Notes: generated by a model not told the origin, from the sequence alone. A stretch of DNA of 64,000 nt from Cognatundibacterium squillarum (GCF_014652435.1 NZ_BMYU01000006.1:124001-188000); one strand, 5' to 3'; numbered from the stretch's first letter, positions 35,649 through 44,586 are shown. Numbers and translations are program-made.

Positions 35649-36902
35649 ATGCAAACCAATTTGCTGGCCTCGTTACTGGCCACCCGCGAAGGGCGTGAAG
35701 CAGACGAGATTTTGCGTAAATGCGTGCATTGCGGTTTTTGTACCGCCACCTGTCCGACCTATCAGGTCACCGGCGATGAGCTGGACGGGCCGCGCGGCCG
35801 CATTTATCTGATCAAGCAAGTGCTGGAAGGCAAGATGCCGACCGAAGCGACACAAACCCATCTGGACCGCTGCCTGACTTGCCGCAACTGCGAAAGCACT
35901 TGCCCGTCCGGCGTGCATTACAGCCGCTTGCTGGACATAGGCCGCCATATCGTCGAGCAGCGCGTCGGGCGTTCACCGGCGCAGCAATTACTGCGCAAAA
36001 CCCTGCAAACCGGGCTGACACGCCAGTGGCTGTTCCGTCCGGCTTACCGTACCGGTATGTTGCTGCGTCCGCTGCTGCCGGCAGGATTACGCAATAAACT
36101 GCGACCTGCCGCCGCGCCGCAAACCGGCGGCGCACAGGCATTGCGTACCCATCAGCGCACTATGCTGCTGCTGGATGGTTGCGTGCAGCCGGTGATGTCG
36201 CCGGAAATCAATGCGGCCGCGGCACGTTTGCTGGATAAGCTCGGCGTGCAACTGGTGACTGCGCCGAAAGCAGGTTGCTGCGGCGCGATTCATCATCATC
36301 TGAATGCGACCGAAGCCGCGCTGCAGGATATGCGCAATAACATCGATGCCTGGTGGCCGCTGATTGAAGCCGGTGCCGAAGCGATTGTGATGACTGCATC
36401 CGGTTGCGGGGTCACCGTGCGTGACTACGGTTATATGCTGCAGGATGATGCCGCGTATGCCGCCAAAGCGCGTCAGGTTTCGGCGCTGTGCAAAGACATC
36501 AGCGAAGTGCTGGAAGGTTTCGCCGATGATCTGAGCAAACTCGCACCAGCGCCAGCAGATCAGGAAAAAATCATGTTCCATCCGCCGTGTACCCTGCAGC
36601 ACGGTCAGAAAATCCGTGGCAAAGTCGAACGCCTGCTGGCGCAGCACGGCATTCAGGTCAGCCTGTGTGCTGACAGCCACTTATGCTGCGGCTCTGCGGG
36701 GACGTATTCGATCTTGCAATCCTCGCTGGCGCAAACCCTGCGTGACCGCAAACTGAACGCTTTGCAGGCCACCACGCCGGACCGCATCGTTTCCGCCAAT
36801 ATAGGCTGCATCGCCCATTTGCAATCAGGAACCGAAACACCGGTAGAGCACTGGATCGTCTTGCTGGAACGCCGCCTGTCTGCTGCCACCAGCGCCGGCT
36901 GA
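35649..36902 (+). CDS. glcF: Glycolate oxidase iron-sulfur subunit GlcF
   Basis: A 417-residue protein with two [4Fe-4S] motifs: Cys25/28/31/35 (CVHCGFCTATCP) and Cys75/78/81/85 (CLTCRNCESTCP). Two CCG domains follow with the signatures GCCGAIHHH and CCGSAGTY, which may bind a further cofactor and link to quinones. Length matches E. coli GlcF (407). The glc operon here has no adjacent regulator (glcC) or permease (glcA). Confidence 0.95.
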   Translation: MQTNLLASLLATREGREADEILRKCVHCGFCTATCPTYQVTGDELDGPRGRIYLIKQVLEGKMPTEATQTHLDRCLTCRNCESTCPSGVHYSRLLDIGRHIVEQRVGRSPAQQLLRKTLQTGLTRQWLFRPAYRTGMLLRPLLPAGLRNKLRPAAAPQTGGAQALRTHQRTMLLLDGCVQPVMSPEINAAAARLLDKLGVQLVTAPKAGCCGAIHHHLNATEAALQDMRNNIDAWWPLIEAGAEAIVMTASGCGVTVRDYGYMLQDDAAYAAKARQVSALCKDISEVLEGFADDLSKLAPAPADQEKIMFHPPCTLQHGQKIRGKVERLLAQHGIQVSLCADSHLCCGSAGTYSILQSSLAQTLRDRKLNALQATTPDRIVSANIGCIAHLQSGTETPVEHWIVLLERRLSAATSAG

Positions 36903-36968
36903 ACGCCATCTTTGCAGCGTCAACACACAGGGACTATGCAGAATGCCGCATCCGGCATTTTGCAAGCA

Positions 36969-37018
36969 CCGGACTTTCTGCCGACGAGCGCCGGATCGCT
37001 ATGCAGAACTCCGCAAAA
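36969..37018 (+). repeat. Dispersed intergenic repeat, copy C
   Basis: CCGGACTTTCTGCCGACGA, GCGCCGGATCGCTATGC and AGAACTCCGCA repeat the core of copies A and B with few changes. Just upstream (36933-36964) a related piece, TATGCAGAATGCCGCA and CATTTTGCA, looks like a partial second unit. It lies after glcF and before the gpx terminator. Confidence 0.78.
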
Positions 37019-37073
37019 CAGGGGTTTTCGGGCTGTTTACGCCGGGTTTTCAGGATCGCAAAGAGAGAAAACA

Positions 37074-37098
37074 AAAAAGCGGCTGAGCGCCGCTTTTT
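37074..37098. terminator. Intrinsic terminator between glcF and gpx
   Basis: The stem AAAAAGCGGC/GCCGCTTTTT with a TGAGC loop has A and T runs on both sides, so it can serve the gpx transcript (minus) and the glcDEF transcript (plus). Confidence 0.88.
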
Positions 37099-37128
37099 CA
37101 ATGAGCATGTTCCGGTGAAAATGCCGGT

Positions 37129-37617
37129 TCAGATGCCCAGTCCGAGTAATTCACGGATGGCGCTTTCCAGTTCTTCCGGTTTGGATTGCGGCGCGTAACG
37201 GCGTACGACTTTGCCGTGACGGTCGATCAGGAATTTGGTGAAATTCCATTTGATCGCTTCGGTGCCCAGTAAGCCCGGTGCAGCGGATTTTAACTGCTGA
37301 TAAAACGGATGGGCGGCTTTACCGTTCACCTCAATCTTTTCAAACAGCGGAAAACTGACACCGAAACGCAGTTCGCAGAACTGCGCAATTTCCGTTGCTT
37401 CGCCCGGTTCCTGATGGCCGAACTGATTGCACGGGAAACCCAGTACCACCAGTCCCTGATCGCGGTAAGTCTGGTACAGGCGTTCCAGACCTTCGTATTG
37501 CGGCGTAAAACCGCAACGGCTGGCGGTATTGACCACCAGCACGACTTTTCCTGCATATTGTTTTAAATCGACCGGACGACCCTGCAGGTCGTTGACGGTG
37601 AAATCCAGCGTTTGCAT
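37129..37617 (-). CDS. gpx: Glutathione peroxidase
   Basis: A 162-residue thioredoxin-fold peroxidase. The catalytic set is Cys35 (NTASRCGFTPQY), Gln65 (FPCNQFGHQEP) and Trp124 (KWNFTKFLID). A second cysteine, Cys63 in FPCNQ, is common in bacterial members, which often use thioredoxin. The start codon overlaps the pilU stop by one base, so this peroxide-detoxifying gene is the third member of the pilT-pilU transcript. Confidence 0.93.
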   Translation of the reverse strand: MQTLDFTVNDLQGRPVDLKQYAGKVVLVVNTASRCGFTPQYEGLERLYQTYRDQGLVVLGFPCNQFGHQEPGEATEIAQFCELRFGVSFPLFEKIEVNGKAAHPFYQQLKSAAPGLLGTEAIKWNFTKFLIDRHGKVVRRYAPQSKPEELESAIRELLGLGI

Positions 37618-38753
37618 CAGACAATTCCCAGATGTTGTGTGCCGGCGCTCAGATCACGCGATTTTGCTTCTTTACCGTTGAGCATGATTGCCAGACGCAG
37701 TTCATTAACAGAATCCGCATTACGTAATGCATCTTCGTAAGTGATTTTATCCTGTTCGTGCAAATCGAACAGCGCCTGGTCAAAAGTCTGCATACCAAGC
37801 TCACGCGACTTCTTCATGATCTCTTTGATTTCATGCACCTGACCTTTGAAAATCAGGTCAGAAATCAGTGGACTGTTGAGCATGATTTCCACTGCGGCAA
37901 CACGACCTTTACGGCCTTTCAGCGGAATCAGACGCTGAGAAATCACGCCTTTTAAGTTCAGCGATAAGTCCATCAGCAATTGCGCGCGGCGTTCTTCCGG
38001 GAAGAAGTTGATGATACGGTCCAGCGCCTGATTCGAGCTGTTCGCATGCAGTGTCGCCAGACACAAGTGACCGGTTTCGGCAAACGCAATCGCAAAGTCC
38101 ATGGTTTCGCGATCGCGGATCTCACCGATCTGAATCACGTCCGGTGCCTGACGCAGCGAGTTTTTCAGTGCAATGCCCCAGTCTTCGGTATCAATGCCGA
38201 CTTCACGCTGGGTAACGATGCAATTGCCGTGCGGGTGCACATATTCAATCGGATCTTCAATCGTGATGATGTGACCGAAGCTGTTCATGTTACGGAAACC
38301 GACCATCGCTGCCAGCGTGGTGGATTTACCGGAGCCGGTTGCACCGACCATGATCACCAGACCGCGCTTGGTCATGGCGACGTCTTTCAGACCTTCCGGC
38401 AAGCCCAGATCTTCGAATTTCGGAATGGCGGTGGTTATTGTCCGCAGAACCATACCGACGCGGCCCTGCTGCATGAATGCCGACACGCGGAAACGTCCCA
38501 TGCCTGCAGGATTAATCGCGAAATTACATTCTTTCGATGCTTCAAATTCGGCAGCCTGCTTGTCATTCATGATGGCGCGGGCCAGATCAATCGTATGGGC
38601 CGGCGTCAGCGGCTGATTCGATACCGGCGTGACTTTGCCGTCGATTTTGAAAGCGGGTGGAAAGTCTGCTGTGATGAATAAGTCTGAACCGTTTTTGTTC
38701 AGCATCAGCCGCAGCAGGTCGTGCATGAATTTGGTGGCCTGATCGCGTTCCAT
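37617..38753 (-). CDS. pilU: Type IV pilus retraction ATPase PilU
   Basis: A 378-residue PilT-like secretion ATPase. Walker A is GATGSGKSTTLA at about residues 136-147, followed by the Asp box (EDPIEYVHPHGN), Walker B (QIGEIRDRETMDFAIAFAETGHL) and His box. The N-terminal PAS-like domain begins MERDQATKFMHDLL. The longer C-terminus (KSRDLSAGTQHLGIV) separates PilU from PilT. PilU assists PilT in forceful retraction. It follows pilT after an 18-base gap. Confidence 0.93.
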   Translation of the reverse strand: MERDQATKFMHDLLRLMLNKNGSDLFITADFPPAFKIDGKVTPVSNQPLTPAHTIDLARAIMNDKQAAEFEASKECNFAINPAGMGRFRVSAFMQQGRVGMVLRTITTAIPKFEDLGLPEGLKDVAMTKRGLVIMVGATGSGKSTTLAAMVGFRNMNSFGHIITIEDPIEYVHPHGNCIVTQREVGIDTEDWGIALKNSLRQAPDVIQIGEIRDRETMDFAIAFAETGHLCLATLHANSSNQALDRIINFFPEERRAQLLMDLSLNLKGVISQRLIPLKGRKGRVAAVEIMLNSPLISDLIFKGQVHEIKEIMKKSRELGMQTFDQALFDLHEQDKITYEDALRNADSVNELRLAIMLNGKEAKSRDLSAGTQHLGIV

Positions 38754-38771
38754 GTTTGCTTACTCCTGTTC

Positions 38772-39815
38772 TTAACCCGGGAAGTTTTCCGGGATTTTTG
38801 CGGCAGCGCGCGCGGTGCCGACAGCGATCACATTGCGGCGTACCAGATCCGTCAGATTTTGATCCAGTGTTTGCATACCGACGTTATTACCGGTCTGAAT
38901 CGCAGAGTACATCTGCGCAATTTTCGCTTCACGAATCAGGTTACGGATCGCCGGTGTTCCGATCATGATTTCATGGGCTGCCACACGACCGCTGCCATCT
39001 TTGGTTTTCAGCAGGGTTTGTGAAATGACCGCTTGCAGCGATTCGGACAGCATCGCACGTACCATTTCTTTTTCTTCCGCCGGAAACACGTCGACGATAC
39101 GGTCGATGGTTTTTGCAGCAGAGGAAGTATGCAGGGTACCGAACACCAAGTGGCCGGTTTCAGCAGCGGTCAGTGCCAGACGGATGGTTTCCAGATCACG
39201 CAACTCACCAACCAGAATCGCATCAGGATCTTCACGCAGTGCAGAGCGCAGCGCATTGTTGAACGACATCGTGTGCGGGCCGACTTCACGCTGGTTAATC
39301 AGACATTTTTTGGATTCGTGCACAAACTCGATCGGATCTTCCACGGTCAGAATGTGACCGTATTCATTTTCATTGAGGTGATTGATCATTGCCGCCAGAG
39401 TGGTCGATTTACCGGAACCGGTAGGACCAGTCACCAGTACCAGACCGCGCGGTTTCAGTGCCAGATCCGCAAAAATCTTCGGCGCGTTCAATTGTTCCAG
39501 CGTCAGGATTTTAGAAGGAATCGTACGCATGACCGCTGCCGGACCGCGTTCCTGATTAAATGCATTCACACGGAAACGGGCAAGGCCGGGAATCGCAAAC
39601 GAGAAATCGCACTCCAGCGTTTCTTCGTAAGTCTTGCGCTGACCGTCATTCATGATGTCATAGATCAGACTGTGCACATCCTTGTGTTCCAGCGGTGGCA
39701 GATTAATACGGCGCACATCGCCGTGCACACGTATCATCGGCGGCAGCCCGGACGATAAGTGCAGATCGGATGCATTGTTCTTGACCGAGAACGCGAGCAG
39801 TTCAGAGATGTCCAT
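38772..39815 (-). CDS. pilT: Type IV pilus twitching motility ATPase PilT
   Basis: A 347-residue hexameric retraction motor. It starts MDISELLAFSVKNNASDLHLS, the PilT hallmark, with Walker A GPTGSGKSTTLA near residue 130, EDPIEFVHESKK, and Walker B ILVGELRDLETIRLALTAAETGHL. The AIRNLIREAK motif near residue 270, required for retraction in known PilT proteins, is present. It is divergent from yggS, an arrangement shared with pseudomonads. Confidence 0.97.
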   Translation of the reverse strand: MDISELLAFSVKNNASDLHLSSGLPPMIRVHGDVRRINLPPLEHKDVHSLIYDIMNDGQRKTYEETLECDFSFAIPGLARFRVNAFNQERGPAAVMRTIPSKILTLEQLNAPKIFADLALKPRGLVLVTGPTGSGKSTTLAAMINHLNENEYGHILTVEDPIEFVHESKKCLINQREVGPHTMSFNNALRSALREDPDAILVGELRDLETIRLALTAAETGHLVFGTLHTSSAAKTIDRIVDVFPAEEKEMVRAMLSESLQAVISQTLLKTKDGSGRVAAHEIMIGTPAIRNLIREAKIAQMYSAIQTGNNVGMQTLDQNLTDLVRRNVIAVGTARAAAKIPENFPG

Positions 39816-39906
39816 TTATAATTCCGGGAAGGTAAGTAAAGTGCAGGCAAACCATTTTGCGCAGACCGCGCAGAATCAACGATTATGCCAAAGAAGGTAA
39901 CTGATT

Positions 39907-40611
39907 ATGTCCCCAATTTCTGACAACTTGCAAGCAGTGAGGGCGCAGATTGACAGCGCTGAACAGCAGGCAGGGCGTGCTCCCGGCAGTGTCTGTCTGG
40001 TCGCGGTATCCAAGACGTTTCCGGCCGATGCTGTGATCGAAGCGGCAAAGGCCGGACAGCGTGATTTCGGTGAGAATTATCTGCAGGAGGCCCAGGATAA
40101 GCTGCTTTTGATACGGAATCAGCATCCTGAGCTGGCGCTGTGCTGGCATTTTATCGGCCCGTTACAAAGCAATAAGACGCGTCCGGTTGCCGAACATTTT
40201 GACTGGGTGCACTCCGTTGACCGCTTAAAAATTGCGCAAAGATTGTCTGAGCAGCGTCCTGCGCATCTTCCGCCGCTTAACATTTGCTTACAAATTAATG
40301 TCAGTGGAGAAAGCAGTAAGAGTGGTGCCAGCCCGGAAGAAGCGCTGGCACTGGCGCAGGCTGTGAAGGATTTACCCGGTCTGCGATTGCGCGGACTGAT
40401 GGCGGTGCCGGAAGCGACGGAGGATACTGCGGCACAGCACGCTGCTTTTGCCAGTCTGCGCGTACTGGCAGAGCAAATCCGCAATCATGGTATCGCACTG
40501 GATACTTTGTCGATGGGAATGAGTGCAGATATGCAGGCTGCGATCAGCGAAGGCAGCACCATGGTCAGAATCGGAACCGCAATTTTTGGAAAGAGACATT
40601 ATGCAGCGTAA
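39907..40611 (+). CDS. yggS: PLP-binding protein YggS/PLPBP
   Basis: A 234-residue alanine-racemase-fold protein that binds pyridoxal phosphate through Lys36 (LVAVSKTFP) and helps vitamin B6 and amino-acid homeostasis. The signatures FGENYLQEAQDK, WHFIGPLQSNKTRPVAEHFDWVHSVD and LSMGMSADMQAAISEGSTMVRIGTAIFG (by position near 200-227) are intact. It overlaps proC by 11 bases and is divergent from pilT. Confidence 0.95.
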   Translation: MSPISDNLQAVRAQIDSAEQQAGRAPGSVCLVAVSKTFPADAVIEAAKAGQRDFGENYLQEAQDKLLLIRNQHPELALCWHFIGPLQSNKTRPVAEHFDWVHSVDRLKIAQRLSEQRPAHLPPLNICLQINVSGESSKSGASPEEALALAQAVKDLPGLRLRGLMAVPEATEDTAAQHAAFASLRVLAEQIRNHGIALDTLSMGMSADMQAAISEGSTMVRIGTAIFGKRHYAA

Positions 40612-41428
40612 TCAGAACATCGCATTTATCGGTGGCGGCAATATGGCCGTCGCTTTAATCCGCGGCATGCTGGCCGCATCCAATCCGCCGGCAACTGTGC
40701 ATGTGGTGGATGTCAGTCAGCAAACGCTCAGTCGTCTTGAAAGTGAGCTGGGTGTCAGCACCGCTTTGCAGCCGGACGCAACGCTGGCAACAGCGGATGT
40801 GATTGTGCTCGCGGTGAAACCGCAGCAAATGCGTGATGTGATCGCCAGTATTCAGCCTTGGTTGAAACAACAGTTACTGATTTCGGTGGCGGCCGGTATC
40901 CGCGCTGCGGATATGTCGCGCTGGCTCGGTGATTATCCTGCCATTGTGCGCGCCATGCCGAATACACCGGCGCTGGTACAAAAAGGAATTAGCGGTTTGT
41001 TTGCTTTGCCGGATGTCAGCGCAGATCAGCGTGCTGTTGCAGAGCAAGTTGTATCGGCGGTCGGTCAGTACGCATGGTTTGAGCAGGAAGCGCAACTGGA
41101 TGCGGTGACGGCCATTTCCGGCAGCGGCCCGGCTTATGTGTTCTATTTCATCGAGGCACTGGAGCAGGCTGCGAGAGACATGGGATTCACGCCGGAACAG
41201 GCAACCCGTTTTGCGATTGCGACATTTGAAGGCGCTGCCAGCCTCGCAGTCCATGCTGACGAGCCGGTGTCGGTGTTGCGTGAACGTGTCACATCAAAAG
41301 GCGGCACGACGTTTGCTGCCCTGACATCGATGCAGGAAGCCGGTGTTGCAGCATCGATCATCAGCGGTGCAAAAGCGGCAGCAGCGCGCGCCCGCGAACT
41401 TGGTGATGAGCTTGGTAGTCAGGACTAA
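40601..41428 (+). CDS. proC: Pyrroline-5-carboxylate reductase
   Basis: A 275-residue NAD(P)H-dependent enzyme, last step of proline synthesis. The dinucleotide loop is IAFIGGGNMAVALI and the C-terminal signature is TAISGSGPAYVFYFIEAL, followed by VTSKGGTTFAALTSM. ATG 40601 lies inside the end of yggS (11-base overlap) and gives the correct N-terminus; a longer frame upstream is just an alternative reading of yggS. Confidence 0.96.
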   Translation: MQRNQNIAFIGGGNMAVALIRGMLAASNPPATVHVVDVSQQTLSRLESELGVSTALQPDATLATADVIVLAVKPQQMRDVIASIQPWLKQQLLISVAAGIRAADMSRWLGDYPAIVRAMPNTPALVQKGISGLFALPDVSADQRAVAEQVVSAVGQYAWFEQEAQLDAVTAISGSGPAYVFYFIEALEQAARDMGFTPEQATRFAIATFEGAASLAVHADEPVSVLRERVTSKGGTTFAALTSMQEAGVAASIISGAKAAAARARELGDELGSQD

Positions 41429-41473
41429 GCCTGCAGGTTTCATCGGGTAGCATTTGCAGCTACCTTGCGTACA

Positions 41474-41507
41474 AAAAAAGCCGACCTTGTAACAGGTCGG
41501 CTTTTTT
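41474..41507 (+). terminator. Intrinsic terminator of yggS-proC
   Basis: AAAAAAGCCGACCT/AGGTCGGCTTTTTT, a perfect fourteen-pair stem with a TGTAAC loop. Confidence 0.94.
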
Positions 41508-41580
41508 GTTTTCTGTAATTTATTTGCAAGTATCTGTTTCTTAAGGGAAATTTTCTGAAAATTAGAGATTTTTATCTGTC

Positions 41581-41623
41581 ACAATGTGTTACATGATGAG
41601 TTTTTGCATATACAATGCGTTAC
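41581..41623 (+). promoter_or_regulatory. Promoter with direct repeats before the GT39 gene
   Basis: A GTTACA -35 (41588-41593) and TACAAT -10 (41611-41616) with a 17-base spacer. The direct repeats ACAATGTGTTAC (41581-41592) and ACAATGCGTTAC (41612-41623) start 31 bases apart, three helical turns, and overlap both promoter elements. The first is also half of the imperfect palindrome TGTCACA-ATG-TGTTACA. Confidence 0.5.
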
Positions 41624-41704
41624 TTTTCGTATCCCGCGCAGTCAGTCAGCCGCCTCCGCCAGCTTGCTGCAGGATGAATAGACGCTTCTGTTTGTGTTCA
41701 ATCC

Positions 41705-43435
41705 ATGCTTAGCTCACGTTTTTCTGCTCCTGCGATATTTACTTTTTCCTCTGTTCGCGCACTGATTCAAAGTTGTCGTCATCACAGCTGGGTGTTGTTC
41801 TTCTCGCTGCTTTATCTGATTCCCGGACTCACCGGGCATGACCCGTGGAAGCAGGATGAAACCTATGTGTTCGGAATTATTCATCACATGGTTGATAGCG
41901 GTGACTGGGTAGTCCCGGCAATGGCCGGTGAGCCGTTCATGGAAAAACCACCGCTGTATTACTGGATTGCGACAATTCTGGTCCACACTTTTGACGGTTT
42001 CCTGCCAGCACATGATGCAGCCCGTCTGACCAGCGGAATCCTGATGGGTATCACTGGTTTCTGTGTCGCTTTTTGCGCGAGGCTCTGGTGGGGAAAAGGT
42101 CATGCAGCGTCCGCATTGCTGGCCTTGTTCGGATGTCTGGGGCTGATATTTCATGCGCACTTAATGGTGACAGATGTTCCTTTGCTCACCGGTTTTGCCT
42201 TATCCGTCACCGGCTTCGCGATGTGGAATAAAGCGCCTGATCTTAAGTCCGCAGTAGTACTGGGAACAGGGATCGGCGTGTCTATGATGGCGAAAGGTGT
42301 GCTCGGCCCGGGCGTATTTTTTGTCGTCGCCATGCTGTTGCCATTACTGTTTCCGGTATGGCGTCGTCGCAGTTATATTGAATTTCTGCTGACTGCTTTC
42401 ATGGTAGCGTTGCCGTGGCTGCTGATCTGGCCTGTCGCATTGTGGCAAACCTCCCAGCCGCTGTTTATGGAATGGTTCTGGGAAAATAATGTTGGCCGTT
42501 TTTTTGGATTTTCCGTCGCCAGACTCGGTGCGCCGCATACAGAGAATTTCTGGATTACTACCTTGCCATGGTTTACATTCCCGGCGCTGCCGCTGGCTTT
42601 GCTGACAATCTGGCACTGGCGTACCCGTATCATGAGCAGTCCGGCAATTCAGGTGTGCAGTTTGGTATTTATCGTGATGCTGACAGTGCTGGGTACGGCA
42701 GCGTCTGCCCGTGACAACTATGCTTTGCCTTTGCTGTTCCCTATCGCAGTTCTGGCCGCCCCTGCAGTCAGATACATTGGGGAACGCGGCCTGAGCGTCG
42801 TGATCGGGGTCATGTTCGGCGCGATCTGCAGCCTGCTGCTGTATGTCTGGTGGCAAATGGTATACAACGCGGCACCCGCCTGGCAGTGGCTGCTACGTAT
42901 TTTGCCAGCAGATTTTTCGATGCCCGTCAGCTATACGCAATTACTGGTGGTGGCAGCCTGCTTTGTGCTGACAGCCGTGTGCTTGTGGCAAGTGCGCCAT
43001 CTGCGTGGTAATCCGCTGCGAATCTGGACGGCAGGGCTGAGCCTGTGCTGGCTGGTACTTTGTACTTTATGGTTACCGTGGCTGGATCATGCAAAAAGTT
43101 ACCGCAGTGTTTTTTCTGATATGCAGGCCGTGATGCCGGGTGATTTCCATTGTATGGCGAGTCAGAATCTCGGCGAGTCTGAACGGGCGATGCTGCGTTA
43201 TTTTTCAGGGATTATTACGCATAGGCAAGAGACTGAGCCGTACCGCGAATGCGACTTGCTGATTGTGAACGGACTGACGAATAATGCGCCGGAATCTCTG
43301 TTATCTGACCGCGACTGGGAGCTGGTCTGGGACGGTGCCCGTCCTGGTGATGCGCGGGAACGTCTGTGGTTATTCAGGAATCATCATCTGAGTTCTCGTC
43401 TGGCAGCAGGCGACCGGCCTCAGCACTTACGCTGA
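41705..43435 (+). CDS. ArnT-like GT39 family glycosyltransferase
   Basis: A 576-residue membrane glycosyltransferase with about twelve hydrophobic helices. The catalytic loop after the first helix, PGLTGHDPWKQDETYVFG (Asp46, Asp51, Glu52), and EPFMEKPPLYYW are hallmarks of the GT39/ArnT group, which uses polyprenyl-phosphate sugars as donors. ArnT adds aminoarabinose to lipid A; relatives modify other envelope glycans. The C-terminal 130 residues form a soluble periplasmic domain. No arn genes lie here, so the substrate is open. Confidence 0.85.
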   Translation: MLSSRFSAPAIFTFSSVRALIQSCRHHSWVLFFSLLYLIPGLTGHDPWKQDETYVFGIIHHMVDSGDWVVPAMAGEPFMEKPPLYYWIATILVHTFDGFLPAHDAARLTSGILMGITGFCVAFCARLWWGKGHAASALLALFGCLGLIFHAHLMVTDVPLLTGFALSVTGFAMWNKAPDLKSAVVLGTGIGVSMMAKGVLGPGVFFVVAMLLPLLFPVWRRRSYIEFLLTAFMVALPWLLIWPVALWQTSQPLFMEWFWENNVGRFFGFSVARLGAPHTENFWITTLPWFTFPALPLALLTIWHWRTRIMSSPAIQVCSLVFIVMLTVLGTAASARDNYALPLLFPIAVLAAPAVRYIGERGLSVVIGVMFGAICSLLLYVWWQMVYNAAPAWQWLLRILPADFSMPVSYTQLLVVAACFVLTAVCLWQVRHLRGNPLRIWTAGLSLCWLVLCTLWLPWLDHAKSYRSVFSDMQAVMPGDFHCMASQNLGESERAMLRYFSGIITHRQETEPYRECDLLIVNGLTNNAPESLLSDRDWELVWDGARPGDARERLWLFRNHHLSSRLAAGDRPQHLR

Positions 43436-43442
43436 TTGCCAG

Positions 43443-43754
43443 TCAGCGCGGCGGATGCTGATCCGTACGTGATGCTGACAAATCTTGCCATAAACGCCAT
43501 GCCTGCAATCCGGCTTGTGCCAGTCGCAGCGCCCGACCGGGTTTTAGTATGGCAAGTGTCAGTACGCCCAGTCCTATCGCAAGCGGACGCTTTTTAAATG
43601 CTTCGCCGGCTTGTCCTATTACACGTTGCGCCATATCGGCAAGTTTGTGCTCGGAACGGAATTGTTCCGTCTGTAAATGCCATAACTGGCGCTGCGCCTG
43701 AATCTTTAACAGTAAGGCTTGTTTGCGCAACTGCAGTTGAGGATCAGTTTGCAT
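43443..43754 (-). CDS. YqjK-like protein
   Basis: A 103-residue basic protein with a Gln/Leu/Arg-rich N-terminal helix (QLRKQALLLKIQAQRQLWHLQTEQ) and a hydrophobic segment (RPLAIGLGVLTLAIL), then an amphipathic helix. This plan and its place after yqjD and yqjE agree with the YqjK family, whose function is unknown. The ATG at 43754 overlaps the yqjE stop by 11 bases; the frame continues open further upstream without coding sense. It converges with the GT39 gene. Confidence 0.72.
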   Translation of the reverse strand: MQTDPQLQLRKQALLLKIQAQRQLWHLQTEQFRSEHKLADMAQRVIGQAGEAFKKRPLAIGLGVLTLAILKPGRALRLAQAGLQAWRLWQDLSASRTDQHPPR

Positions 43755-44136
43755 TTTCCTGCCTTTCCTCCTGCACAGCACCGCGTAAATGTGCAGCATC
43801 TTTTTCCAGCTCATCCAGTGTGGCTTGCAGTAAGCGTGGCTTACTGGCCAACTGATGGCGGATATGGGCAAACATCCAGTAAGAGGCACCGCCGAATGCA
43901 GCAATCAGTCCGCCGATCAGTGGCAGGCGGTAATGATCCCAGAATAATGCGATCAGCAATACAGCGACCAAAACCACGGCAAAGCAGGCGCAGAAAAATG
44001 CAGCCAGAGACCAGAGCAGTAACTGCAGAAAACGCTGCAGTTCTTCTTCGATCTCCAGCGATGCCAGCGCCAGCCGGGTTTGCAGGATATCTGTCATGCT
44101 GGCCGCAAGACGGCCTACCGAATCCAGCAGTGCCAT
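43744..44136 (-). CDS. YqjE-like phage-holin-family (Hol-3) membrane protein
   Basis: A 130-residue protein with two adjacent membrane helices (LLWSLAAFFCACFAVVLVAVLL and LPLIGGLIAAFGGASYWMF by position about 45-95), preceded by an amphipathic helix with LASLEIEEELQR, typical of YqjE/DUF1469 (putative Actinobacterial Holin-X/GAIN-like holin superfamily 3). The true role in proteobacteria is unknown and no lysis context exists. It starts five bases after the DUF883 gene. Confidence 0.78.
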   Translation of the reverse strand: MALLDSVGRLAASMTDILQTRLALASLEIEEELQRFLQLLLWSLAAFFCACFAVVLVAVLLIALFWDHYRLPLIGGLIAAFGGASYWMFAHIRHQLASKPRLLQATLDELEKDAAHLRGAVQEERQENAN

Positions 44137-44141
44137 ACTGA

Positions 44142-44453
44142 TTAACGACTGCGGCCGATCAGCAAACCCACCAGCAAGCCAACGCCTGCCGCAATACCAG
44201 CTGACTGCCATGGATTTTCGCGGACATAAACATCGGTTGCTTTGGCTGTTTCGCGCGCACGCGTGACGACCATGTCTTCGATACGTGCGACCTCTGCTTT
44301 CGCATGGCGCAAGGTATGTTCAAAACGCGCTTTGGCGGATTGAAAGCCCTCACCGGATTGTTGTTCTGAGTGCCGGAGCAGATCTTCGGCATCACGGATG
44401 ACTTGCTGCAAATCCTGCATCAGTTTGTCTTTTTGCTGTTCAGTGCTGCTCAT
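44142..44453 (-). CDS. DUF883 family protein (YqjD/ElaB-like)
   Basis: A 103-residue protein: a long soluble helix (about residues 8-75) ending in TDVYVRENPWQSAGIAAGVGLLVGLLIGRSR, the C-terminal membrane anchor that defines DUF883 (given by position, 73-103). E. coli YqjD and ElaB are inner-membrane, ribosome-associated stationary-phase proteins. AAGGAAAG precedes ATG 44453. It heads the three-gene yqjD-yqjE-yqjK set on the minus strand. Confidence 0.88.
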   Translation of the reverse strand: MSSTEQQKDKLMQDLQQVIRDAEDLLRHSEQQSGEGFQSAKARFEHTLRHAKAEVARIEDMVVTRARETAKATDVYVRENPWQSAGIAAGVGLLVGLLIGRSR

Positions 44454-44586
44454 GGTCTTTCCTTTCACAGTGTTAGCAATACAACTTCACAATACGTCAG
44501 GTTCAGTGTAGAACAGTCATCTTACCGGATGTTGTCTGAACGCAAAATCCGGCGCACTCAGTATAGCCTTTACCGGATATTCAGGT

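Noticed and set aside
43744..44136. A phage lysis (holin) gene
   Set aside because: The protein is holin-superfamily-like, but it sits in the YqjD-YqjE-YqjK envelope cluster with no endolysin or phage genes.
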